A stretch of 14,044 nucleotides of DNA from Chloroflexota bacterium (GTDB lineage Bacteria > Chloroflexota > Anaerolineae > Anaerolineales > UBA4823), in the NCBI GenBank assembly GCA_030669775.1, contig DAOVCZ010000022.1:1-14044 (forward strand). Reading direction: 5' to 3'. The position numbers and the translations under genes were made by a program. The notes beneath the pieces are model-generated. The model was not told the origin of the DNA. It saw only the letters and a program-made list of their open reading frames with translations, and did not search any database. Shown here one piece after another: positions 1 through 6,424 of this stretch (position 1 is its first letter; every line of letters starts with the position of its first letter).

Positions 1-647
1 AAGCCGATCTCTGCGGTGTCTTCAACGGTGATATCCAGATCACCTAATTTTCCGGTAAACGCCCACAGCGCTTCAACTTCACCCAACAACCAGCGCAGAT
101 AGTCTAGGGGATGGCACAATGTGAGAATCACGCCTCCGCCCAAATTAGCTTGGGCACTGTAACTACTCCGGTAATCCTCCCATAGATGCCAGTCAGGTAA
201 ATATTCTCCCCAATGAGCACGGACCGTCAGCAAACGACCAATTCTCCCTGAATCAAGAATTCTTTTGATGTGCTCTAAACCGGGATGATACCGAAATTGA
301 AATCCCATCAGCACCTTAGTGCCAGACATTCTTACCGCATCCTCGAATTCAACAACCCGGTCGAAACTATTCGAGAGCGGTTTTTCCATCAATATATGAC
401 ATCCAGCCTCGACAGCAGGGATAGCGACATCGAGGTGCAGGGAGGTTGGGTTAGCTATAATCGCTGCATCAGGTTTCTGAGAAAGGGCTTGCTCAATATC
501 CGAAAACACCGGATAATCATCTAGTTCATCGGTTGAGAGACTACTTTTATTGGTTCGGTAGAAAAGGATATCCTTTTCTCCCAAAGTAACCAAATTTCGA
601 AAATGTCTCCGGCCTATTGAACCAAATCCAGCAATGAGGAATTTCAT
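1..647 (-). CDS. Gfo/Idh/MocA-family NAD(P)-dependent oxidoreductase (3' end outside window)
   Basis: I translated this partial gene by hand: an ATG at 647-645 reads 215 codons without a stop to the window edge, so the C-terminus is missing. The N-terminus MKFLIAGFGSIGRRHFRNL is a Rossmann dinucleotide-binding loop (GxGxxG at residues 7-12). EKPLS at 88-92 is the family's conserved EKP motif, with the catalytic-type lysine K89. LGGGVILTLCHPLDYLRWLLG at about 169-189 starts the C-terminal alpha/beta domain and keeps a histidine (H179). The Asp usually found four residues before that His is Thr here. Family members oxidise or reduce sugar hydroxyls, often nucleotide or phosphorylated amino sugars. 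In this locus it probably makes a sugar precursor; PtmF-like enzymes of legionaminic acid loci are a possible relative. It starts 25 nt after the sulfotransferase stop and has no strong Shine-Dalgarno. Family certain, substrate unknown. Confidence 0.9.
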   Translation of the reverse strand, partial: MKFLIAGFGSIGRRHFRNLVTLGEKDILFYRTNKSSLSTDELDDYPVFSDIEQALSQKPDAAIIANPTSLHLDVAIPAVEAGCHILMEKPLSNSFDRVVEFEDAVRMSGTKVLMGFQFRYHPGLEHIKRILDSGRIGRLLTVRAHWGEYLPDWHLWEDYRSSYSAQANLGGGVILTLCHPLDYLRWLLGEVEALWAFTGKLGDLDITVEDTAEIG

Positions 648-672
648 ATTCTTGTGTTAGTAGAGAAGCGAA

Positions 673-1713
673 TTACCAATTATGGTCTTGTTCGTATCCC
701 CACTCGATTAAGCTATCACCTGCAATTTCTTTAAATATCTGTTTATCTTGTTCGGTAAATACATCTTGCCAGGAGCCTGGAACTCCTTTACGGATCTTAT
801 CAGCAAGATCTGCTTTCGTTTGGCGCTGCCAATCAGCATCCGGGTTGCTGGACATCTCTTGGGTGATCGCTGCCTCCAATTCGGGCAGCGTAGAGTCAAC
901 TCCAAGAAGATTCCATGCCGGCTGCATGATGGAGAATGGATCATCCAATAAATCTTCAAAGCGCATGCTCAGAAAATTTTTAGCGAATAAATCCTTGCCT
1001 TGGTTAACTGTCTCCTTGACATTTCGAACCCACCCGTGTGCAGCCCGGTGTAAACCCGGAGAGGTGAATATTGAACGTTCACCACTCAAGAATGGCTGGG
1101 GATCATTTATTAGATCATTTCTGATCGCCAAATCTTCTGCTGCCAGTTGATCAGGCAAATCAATGAATTTCTGAAGACGATGGGATAGGATAGTATCGCG
1201 CCCATCCCGCACGATGAAAATCAAGCTGGCATCCGGGTAAATTGACTTCAGCGAGCGAACAGAATCCCCATTCATCAGGTTATTGGGGCTTTTATCACCA
1301 ACTACAGTTTTACCTGCTCTGCGAGCCTCACGTTCTAGAATAAAATCACTCGCTGCCCGCATCACGACCGCTGATAAATCTTTTCCCCGATTCCAGCGGT
1401 TGCTACGCCGGGATAACCACTCAGACACTTCCAAATCGGAGACAAGTGAGACTAACGTTGGTGAGCGGGTGAAAAAATGGGCCTGCCAACTGCAGTAAAC
1501 TTCCGGATGTACCTGGATTAATCGCGCCAACAAAGTAGTTCCAGAGCGGGCATGACCAAAGATGAAGAATTTCTCCATCGGGAAGAAACTCCGGGCTTCA
1601 TCGACCTGTTCAGGGGTTAATGGAGGAATATCATCAAAGCTTGCCCGATTGTTTGTCTCTCCATGACGGAGCACACGGGCAGCAAGAGCAAATCTCTGCA
1701 CAATCCGGTTCAT
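673..1713 (-). CDS. PAPS-dependent sulfotransferase family protein
   Basis: This 346-residue protein probably transfers sulfate from PAPS to a hydroxyl or amino group of the glycan. The 5'-phosphosulfate-binding loop is IFGHARSGTTLL (residues about 51-62). The 3'-phosphate-binding element is IFIVRDGRDTILSHR (165-179). Between them, GDKSPNN (139-145) has the usual place and form of the lysine-containing substrate segment. The C-terminal tail with WQDVF and a closing WGY resembles other bacterial sulfotransferases. The frame could open at a TTG seven codons earlier (1734), but I prefer the ATG at 1713. There is no signal peptide or membrane segment, so it should act in the cytoplasm before export. 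It lies 112 nt after the GT2 gene and 25 nt before the oxidoreductase. Family assignment is strong, and the acceptor cannot be read from sequence. Confidence 0.88.
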   Translation of the reverse strand: MNRIVQRFALAARVLRHGETNNRASFDDIPPLTPEQVDEARSFFPMEKFFIFGHARSGTTLLARLIQVHPEVYCSWQAHFFTRSPTLVSLVSDLEVSEWLSRRSNRWNRGKDLSAVVMRAASDFILEREARRAGKTVVGDKSPNNLMNGDSVRSLKSIYPDASLIFIVRDGRDTILSHRLQKFIDLPDQLAAEDLAIRNDLINDPQPFLSGERSIFTSPGLHRAAHGWVRNVKETVNQGKDLFAKNFLSMRFEDLLDDPFSIMQPAWNLLGVDSTLPELEAAITQEMSSNPDADWQRQTKADLADKIRKGVPGSWQDVFTEQDKQIFKEIAGDSLIEWGYEQDHNW

Positions 1714-1825
1714 TGAAGGAAATCCACAGCACAAATTATCGACCGACTCACTTGGTATATGATCCTCACTCTACGAGTAGCTATTTGTTTTAGAAACAGT
1801 AGGTTGCCAATCATCTAAGTTCGAA
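1714..1825 (-). other. 112-nt intergenic gap between GT2 and sulfotransferase genes
   Basis: An A/T-rich spacer with no convincing hairpin-plus-T-run terminator and no good -35/-10 pair on the minus strand. A TTG at 1734 in frame with the sulfotransferase could lengthen that protein by seven residues. I see nothing else functional. Confidence 0.4.
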
Positions 1826-2818
1826 TCATTCAATATTGTGCAAGATATTAAATAGAAAATTGTAAATTCTACGCAGCACCCGCCCACTGCCAGGTATGTA
1901 TAGCAGCCAATGTTTGCGGGCGCGGGTTTGTCTCGGATTTCCGCCAACTTCCAGACCATATGCTTTCACCTCATTTACTAAATCTGGGCTGATCGCATTT
2001 CCTAAATGCCTGGTAAAACGTTCGACCGTGGAAAGCCGCAGGTAGCCAAGCTCATCAACCGCGTTATCCAATTCATTCATTTCTCCCATCAATTTTCCAC
2101 TCCAGCTATGTGGCAGGGCTTTGAGGATGACCTCTTTTGGAGAAAGAAATTGAAAATGACTGGCCGAACCAAAAGCCTCAATATTATCCTTCTCCAAAAT
2201 TAAATCTTGGTGGTTTCTGGTATCTTGCAGATGTAAATCCGGATCACGCCCAACACTTTGTGCCCAATCAGCTTCCCATTCATCCGGGATTCGCCGCTCC
2301 CAGGAAACTTTCAGATCAGACATTCCGGTTTCAATCAATCTTTTCAAGGATTTGCTTGCCCTATCTGACGCATCTCGCACAGGGGCGCCACTGACCATAC
2401 CAACATCAGGAAAGGATTCGATAATTTCAAGATGGGCTTCAAGCCAACCTGGATAGAAGAAGATGTCATCATCTGCGTATGCTACAAACTCACCAGGAGC
2501 CGCATCGAATAACAACCGGAACGCACCGATCTTGCCAATATTCTCTGTGGAAAGAAATAGGTGGTTTAAATCCCCACTTGTCTGTAAATTTCGTAAATAC
2601 TCTACGACCTGACCACAACTGCCATTGTCAAAGATCATCAGATCGTACGGCGGTGTTGTATTCGCTAAAATGCTGGCGATAGAAAATTGTAAAACTTCAA
2701 AACGATTTTGAAAATACCCATCCAGATGCGGGATATAGGTCAGCATTGCGACTGTCACCCTCGCAGGGCTGTAGGATGAAATTTTCCCTCGAGCCGGATT
2801 TATTCCAAAACGTGCCAT
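1826..2818 (-). CDS. Glycosyltransferase family 2 (GT-A fold)
   Basis: A 330-residue soluble glycosyltransferase. After about 20 N-terminal residues the GT-A nucleotide-binding fold starts with ARVTVAMLTY. IFDNGS (62-67) is the usual strand-2 DNGS motif, ENIGKIGAF (92-100) follows, and the metal-binding DxD-type motif is YADDD (114-118), followed by FYPGWLEAHL. Such proteins transfer a sugar from an NDP- or CMP-sugar to a growing glycan at the cytoplasmic face of the membrane. The C-terminal part (about 200-330) is less typical and probably holds the acceptor site. The start is an ATG without an evident Shine-Dalgarno. A later start near the VTVAML strand is possible but has no better support. 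It follows the lipoprotein by 12 nt, so the two are probably cotranscribed. Donor and acceptor are unknown. Confidence 0.88.
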   Translation of the reverse strand: MARFGINPARGKISSYSPARVTVAMLTYIPHLDGYFQNRFEVLQFSIASILANTTPPYDLMIFDNGSCGQVVEYLRNLQTSGDLNHLFLSTENIGKIGAFRLLFDAAPGEFVAYADDDIFFYPGWLEAHLEIIESFPDVGMVSGAPVRDASDRASKSLKRLIETGMSDLKVSWERRIPDEWEADWAQSVGRDPDLHLQDTRNHQDLILEKDNIEAFGSASHFQFLSPKEVILKALPHSWSGKLMGEMNELDNAVDELGYLRLSTVERFTRHLGNAISPDLVNEVKAYGLEVGGNPRQTRARKHWLLYIPGSGRVLRRIYNFLFNILHNIE

Positions 2819-2830
2819 GGCAAATTGGGA

Positions 2831-3547
2831 TTAACCATCTCCAACAACGAGCAAATCCCCTAATAAATACTTATCATTGACCCAAATATAAGCCCGCCAC
2901 ACTTCAGGAAATTGCCTGGCAGTATCCCAAACCTGAGCCCGGTAGAGTTTTTTATCGCAATCATCCTTCGGCTTCGTAAAACCACCTGTCAGGTGGATCG
3001 TGAGCTCCCCGGTTGCTTTTTTAAATGTAACCTTGCCAACCCGTAGATTGGACTGGTACAGCGGATTGTAAAGATTCCCAACGTATTTCGTCCCCGTTGA
3101 GAACAAGCTGTTTATTGCAATCTTGACGTCCGCCTTTACATCACCAGTGGGGAGAAATCCTGTACTCACCGGCACCAGGCTATCCCCGCAACCGGTTGAC
3201 CCCCCAGTGCCCTGGTGAACCAAATATTTCACGATCACATTCGAGGGCGCAGCTGCCTGGGGAACTGCGGTCGCGGTGAATGTTGGTGTGGCAGTTGGTT
3301 CTTCAGTGGGAGTGGCGGTCGAGGTTTTGGTTGCTGTCATTGTGGGTGTTGCAGTCGGTGTATGGGTAACTGTCTCAGTTGGTGTGGATGTGGGTGGTAC
3401 CGGTGTATCTATTTGTGGAAGAGGTGTATCTGTGGGTGGCTCAGGACTCTCAACCGGTTGGATTGCAGCACTTGATACACACGCAGTCATAATCATTAAC
3501 AGGAATAGAAATAAACTGATCTTCAATGTAGAGGTTAAGTTTTTCAA
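2831..3547 (-). CDS. Lipoprotein with Thr/Pro-rich stalk and GerMN-like C-terminal domain
   Basis: A 238-residue secreted lipoprotein. It has a basic N-terminus, a hydrophobic core (SLFLFLLMIM, 11-20) and a lipobox MTAC with Cys23 as the lipidation site. Residues about 30-100 are a low-complexity stalk of TPTATPT-like units, common in Chloroflexota exported proteins. The globular part (about 103-238) includes VKADVKIAINSLF, YNPL, a beta-hairpin GELTIHLTG and RAQVWDTARQFPEV. This pattern resembles GerMN (sporulation/germination) domains, which are found on envelope lipoproteins. Cys120 and Cys197 could form a disulfide. The start is TTG at 3547, chosen because GGAG lies 8 nt upstream and the signal peptide begins at once (MKNLT). 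It should sit outside the membrane, unlike its enzyme neighbours. Lipoprotein nature is secure, while the GerMN call is moderate and its role in glycan assembly is unknown. Confidence 0.82.
   Translation of the reverse strand: MKNLTSTLKISLFLFLLMIMTACVSSAAIQPVESPEPPTDTPLPQIDTPVPPTSTPTETVTHTPTATPTMTATKTSTATPTEEPTATPTFTATAVPQAAAPSNVIVKYLVHQGTGGSTGCGDSLVPVSTGFLPTGDVKADVKIAINSLFSTGTKYVGNLYNPLYQSNLRVGKVTFKKATGELTIHLTGGFTKPKDDCDKKLYRAQVWDTARQFPEVWRAYIWVNDKYLLGDLLVVGDG
3270..3460 (-). repeat. Degenerate tandem repeat coding for the Thr/Pro stalk
   Basis: The DNA here is a run of imperfect short units (GTNGGNGT-like on the plus strand) that encode alternating Thr-Pro/Ala-Thr stretches in the lipoprotein. 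On the plus strand the same bases give a spurious Gly/Val/Cys-rich reading frame. Repeat number could vary between strains by slippage. Confidence 0.7.
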
Positions 3548-3555
3548 TTCTCAAG

Positions 3556-3559
3556 CTCC
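3556..3559 (-). promoter_or_regulatory. Shine-Dalgarno GGAG that decides a TTG start
   Basis: GGAG lies 8 nt upstream of the TTG at 3547-3545, the first codon of the lipoprotein. An upstream ATG overlapping this site is out of frame and meets a stop after five codons, so the TTG is the credible start. Confidence 0.65.
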
Positions 3560-3591
3560 ATTAATTGGATTGTCAAATCGCAAATCTGAAT

Positions 3592-4479
3592 TTATCCCCG
3601 ATACTCAGGTAGCCAGGCCTGGCGAGGAAACAATCGCTCTAAGATTCGCCTGTGAGCAAGGCCTGTGCGACGTTTTAACCGGATCCATTGTTCTTCTTCG
3701 ACAGTACTCTGGTCCGGGGCTGGTTCTGATGGTGCAGCCAGTAAAGTAATGTATAACGGGATCAGTTTGGATCTCGGTTGACCGTGAGGTTGTAAAAATA
3801 TCGTTGTGTAGCCAGCTTTTTTCATCACTTGAAAGAGGGTGTGTCGACTGAAAGAAATCAAATGAGCTACCTCAAAACAATCATGAGCGTATAAATTTGG
3901 TACTTCGATCAAAATATTGCCATTTGAAGTTAGAAATTTCTCGCGCAATTGTTTGAGAAAATTTACCGGATCGGGTATATGCTCCAACACGTGGATCATT
4001 GAGATTAAATCAAAAGCTGGTTCCCCAGCCTCCGCGAGACTTTCAAGACTTTCATAGACTTTCATTCCCCGGTTTTCAGCATAAACCCGGTAAGCCTCCC
4101 CAGGTTCAATGCCGATCACCTGACATTTGAACTCTTCCTTGATTTCTTCTAGGAGCAGTCCGGACGAACTACCAATATCTGCGAAATGGTTGATTTTGTC
4201 AACTCCGACCTCTCTAAGGATATCCAACAGGGCTCCTGCCCTGGCTTTCTGGACTGACAAATCTTTATTGCTCGGCCCTTGGCTACCCTGGTAAACCTGC
4301 CTGTATTCACTCTGGTAAAAAATCTCCAGCTCAGATTCGGTCATTCGTGGTGATTGGTAGACTAGACCACAATTTGTGCACAGTTTGTTGACAACCTGGT
4401 ATCCACGAAATTCGCGCTGGTCGAACGTAGTACTTCGCTTGTCTTCGCACAAAGGGCAGCGGGTGACTGATTCTGGCAT
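3592..4479 (-). CDS. Class I SAM-dependent methyltransferase with N-terminal zinc ribbon
   Basis: A 295-residue cytoplasmic methyltransferase. The N-terminus has two CxxC pairs, CPLC (Cys8, Cys11) and CTNC (Cys34, Cys37), forming a zinc ribbon as in sugar C-methyltransferase-like proteins. The SAM domain follows: motif I DIGSSSG (101-107), an acidic end to strand 2 in GIEPGEAY (123-130), motif HVLEHIPDP (163-171), and IEVPN (191-195). FSRHTL (210-215) is a family-typical segment after the core. Homologues methylate nucleotide-linked or glycan-linked sugars. At 295 residues it is shorter than classic TylCIII-like C-methyltransferases (about 410), because the extra C-terminal domain is missing, so O-methylation of a sugar is at least as likely. 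It sits 32 nt after the GT-A-like gene and 44 nt before the lipoprotein. Its ATG lacks a clear Shine-Dalgarno. Confidence 0.88.
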   Translation of the reverse strand: MPESVTRCPLCEDKRSTTFDQREFRGYQVVNKLCTNCGLVYQSPRMTESELEIFYQSEYRQVYQGSQGPSNKDLSVQKARAGALLDILREVGVDKINHFADIGSSSGLLLEEIKEEFKCQVIGIEPGEAYRVYAENRGMKVYESLESLAEAGEPAFDLISMIHVLEHIPDPVNFLKQLREKFLTSNGNILIEVPNLYAHDCFEVAHLISFSRHTLFQVMKKAGYTTIFLQPHGQPRSKLIPLYITLLAAPSEPAPDQSTVEEEQWIRLKRRTGLAHRRILERLFPRQAWLPEYRG

Positions 4480-4511
4480 TGGGTGAGTTTTGTATGGGTT
4501 TTTATGCGACT

Positions 4512-5408
4512 TTACAATCGAGTTTCGTATTTCCGCCGGGTCTTTTTTAACCAGCGAACGATGGATTTCCGTGAACCTTGCAGATCATCGTCAGTAATCA
4601 TCAATTCTAACTTGTGGAGTATGCGCGGTATGCTCACCGGAGCTGGCTTGAGTTTCCCATCAACCAAAATCTTGTTGGCTTCCAGTATTGTGTACATCGT
4701 CGTCATACCACCTGCGATGGAGATATTCTTCTTTGTCTCGGGTAAATCATAGGGTGGTTTGTTGCCTGGCAAATGGCTGTAATCATGGTTTTGGTGTACG
4801 ACCATTGTCGAGCGAGTCACATCAACTACCTGCCAACCAGATTTCACCGCATGGTAGATAGTCCAATTATCCCAACCTGAACGACCAATTGTAAAATCCG
4901 GCATATCCGTAAGCAAATGCCTGGGGAACAGGAAATAATCACTCCCTACTGGACCGTGTAATATGCCATTTGCGTTAACCTCTTCTCGCAAACGATCCTC
5001 CCAACCGGAATTAAACTCCAGCTCCCGCTCTACATCGAGATCCCATCGCCTGCCCAAGAAGAGAAATTCCTTCGCCTGCGCTCCAACTTGCTTTGCTGCA
5101 GCAACAAAATCAGGCATGAGCATAATGTCGGCATTCAAGATTGCCAGATAGGGAGCATCGCTAGCGTTTCTTGCCGTCTCAAACATTGAACTGATATAGG
5201 GAGTTCCTTTATTACTGCACTTGGCATCCTGAAAATGCCTGATTTGGAACTCGCTGGCTACCTCTGACATACCCTGCTCATTGCCCATTAGAAAAACCTC
5301 AACCTCGGATCCAAGGTGCATCCAAGATTGAATGGCATTGCGCTGGATGGTGGCAATGTGCGGGTTGGTAAACGGTTTTGGAGCGGTAAAAACCGTCAGA
5401 AATGTCAT
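4512..5408 (-). CDS. Putative GT-A-fold glycosyltransferase, family not assigned
   Basis: A 298-residue protein with features of a nucleotide-diphospho-sugar transferase. The start MTFLTVFTAPKPF is a beta-strand followed by a loop. YLAILNADIML (87-97) contains an NAD triad at the position of the DxD metal site. GPVGSDYFLFPR (152-163) and GRSGWDNW (175-182) look like acceptor- or catalytic-loop motifs. VHQNHDYSHL (204-213) has a His pair that could complete a metal site. There is no signal peptide or membrane segment. I recognise the overall style from uncharacterised cyanobacterial and Chloroflexota glycan loci but cannot name a CAZy family. The ATG at 5408 is supported by GGAG 9 nt upstream. 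It follows the longest gap in the locus (149 nt) and precedes the zinc-ribbon methyltransferase. A glycosyltransferase role is inference. Confidence 0.7.
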   Translation of the reverse strand: MTFLTVFTAPKPFTNPHIATIQRNAIQSWMHLGSEVEVFLMGNEQGMSEVASEFQIRHFQDAKCSNKGTPYISSMFETARNASDAPYLAILNADIMLMPDFVAAAKQVGAQAKEFLFLGRRWDLDVERELEFNSGWEDRLREEVNANGILHGPVGSDYFLFPRHLLTDMPDFTIGRSGWDNWTIYHAVKSGWQVVDVTRSTMVVHQNHDYSHLPGNKPPYDLPETKKNISIAGGMTTMYTILEANKILVDGKLKPAPVSIPRILHKLELMITDDDLQGSRKSIVRWLKKTRRKYETRL

Positions 5409-5557
5409 CCAGTCAATCTCCAGAAGGGTTTAAGGTGTCTGATCAATGTTCGCTTCAAGAGCAAATGGATGTTAAGTGGATATGATAAACCTGGCATGGA
5501 GATATGCAGTATTCTTTTTTATCAGTTAACTTGTAATACTCTGCCAACAATTTTGCC
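5409..5557 (-). other. 149-nt intergenic gap, possible internal promoter region
   Basis: The largest non-coding gap in the window, between the cytidylyltransferase stop and the next start. It is A/T-rich in its upstream half (GTTAACTGATAAAAAAG region) and ends with a GGAG Shine-Dalgarno for the downstream gene. I see no strong hairpin followed by T's. A TTGGCA resembling a -35 box exists, but the matching -10 at 17 nt is poor, so promoter activity is only a suggestion. No small gene is supported. Confidence 0.35.
5418..5421 (-). promoter_or_regulatory. Shine-Dalgarno GGAG for the GT-A-like gene
   Basis: GGAG 9 nt upstream of the ATG at 5408-5406. It supports that start and independent ribosome loading after the 149-nt gap. 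Confidence 0.55.
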
Positions 5558-6424
5558 TTACTGGTCACCTTTTTCAACTTCCCTGTAGTCATTATGCAGA
5601 ACTTGCGCGTTGATCTCCGCCAGTTCCGGCTCGTGTCCAAATAATTCAAGCACCTCTAGCCAGGAAAAATCATCCCTACCCCCAAACCGGCTGTAAATCG
5701 TTCGCAGCAATTCAAGATCCCGCGATGTATCAACCGTCCAGCGGAAATTTCCATAGTCAGGGTCATGGTTGACCAGCAAAACACGAAACCGGTTTTCATG
5801 CTCATAGAGAAATGGCATGACATGTTCTCGCTGGTGAGGCTGGCTCGCTTCTCGCCAGGCAATCTCCAGAGCTGAAAATGTGCACACTTCTGTGTCCAAT
5901 CCGATTGGGAAGGTGCGCTGCCAAGGAGGAGGTAAACGGTTTGCAGCGAAATCCCAGGCAGGTTTGTGCTCAAGCTGAGCCTGTGATTTTTCTTCAGTAT
6001 CCTTGTCAGCCTCGGTGATCAAGCTTGGCCCTTGCCCAAGAAAAGCATTCAGTGTCTGATCAATGACCCCTGGATCAATTATTGGGCAATCCGCTGTGAT
6101 GCGCACAACAACTCCTGCTGATAGAGATTTTGCTGCTTGATAGTAGCGATCAAGAACATCATGCAAACTGCCGCGATAAGAGATATACCCCCGATGGTCG
6201 CAATATTCTGCGATCGGATTATCAGATTGATCCAGGCTCGTCGCCACCACCACCTGGTCCACAATTTGCGAACATCGGGTGCGTTTTACAACCCGATCCA
6301 GCATCGGTTCTCCACCAATATCTAAAAGCACTTTGCCAGGTAGCCGGGAAGCGCTCATCCTGGCCTGGATTATGGCGATAACTTTCATAGAATTTGGATG
6401 GTCATTTCCCATGGTGTTATTCAT
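5558..6424 (-). CDS. SpsF/NeuA-like cytidylyltransferase family protein
   Basis: A 288-residue member of the cytidylyltransferase-3 family (CMP-Kdo synthetase, NeuA, SpsF). IIQARMSASRLPGKVL (18-33) is the nucleotide-binding signature. YRGSLHDVLDRYY (83-95) and RITADCPIIDP (108-118) are the following SpsF-type motifs, with the Asp of the metal site. GLDTEV (175-180) is another family block. The product should couple CTP to a sugar acid or sugar, here most sensibly the nonulosonate made by the neighbouring synthase, giving a CMP-sugar donor. That substrate is inference, since SpsF proteins are biochemically poorly defined. The ATG at 6424 overlaps the GT4 stop by 8 nt (ATGAATAA). Starts at codon 5 or 13 are also possible, and codon 13 (MKVIAIIQARM) matches the usual family N-terminus. 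No NeuA/PseF-type enzyme is otherwise present in the window. Confidence 0.88.
   Translation of the reverse strand: MNNTMGNDHPNSMKVIAIIQARMSASRLPGKVLLDIGGEPMLDRVVKRTRCSQIVDQVVVATSLDQSDNPIAEYCDHRGYISYRGSLHDVLDRYYQAAKSLSAGVVVRITADCPIIDPGVIDQTLNAFLGQGPSLITEADKDTEEKSQAQLEHKPAWDFAANRLPPPWQRTFPIGLDTEVCTFSALEIAWREASQPHQREHVMPFLYEHENRFRVLLVNHDPDYGNFRWTVDTSRDLELLRTIYSRFGGRDDFSWLEVLELFGHEPELAEINAQVLHNDYREVEKGDQ

Noticed and set aside
3276..3749. 157-residue plus-strand frame, rich in Gly and Val
   Set aside because: It is the antisense of the Thr/Pro repeat stalk, where low-complexity DNA lacks stops on both strands. It has no protein-like features and crosses a real gene boundary.
5455..5649. 64-residue minus-strand frame spanning the 149-nt gap and the 3' end of the cytidylyltransferase
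   Set aside because: Overlaps conserved coding sequence in another frame, lacks a Shine-Dalgarno, and has no recognisable similarity; most likely chance in A/T-rich DNA.
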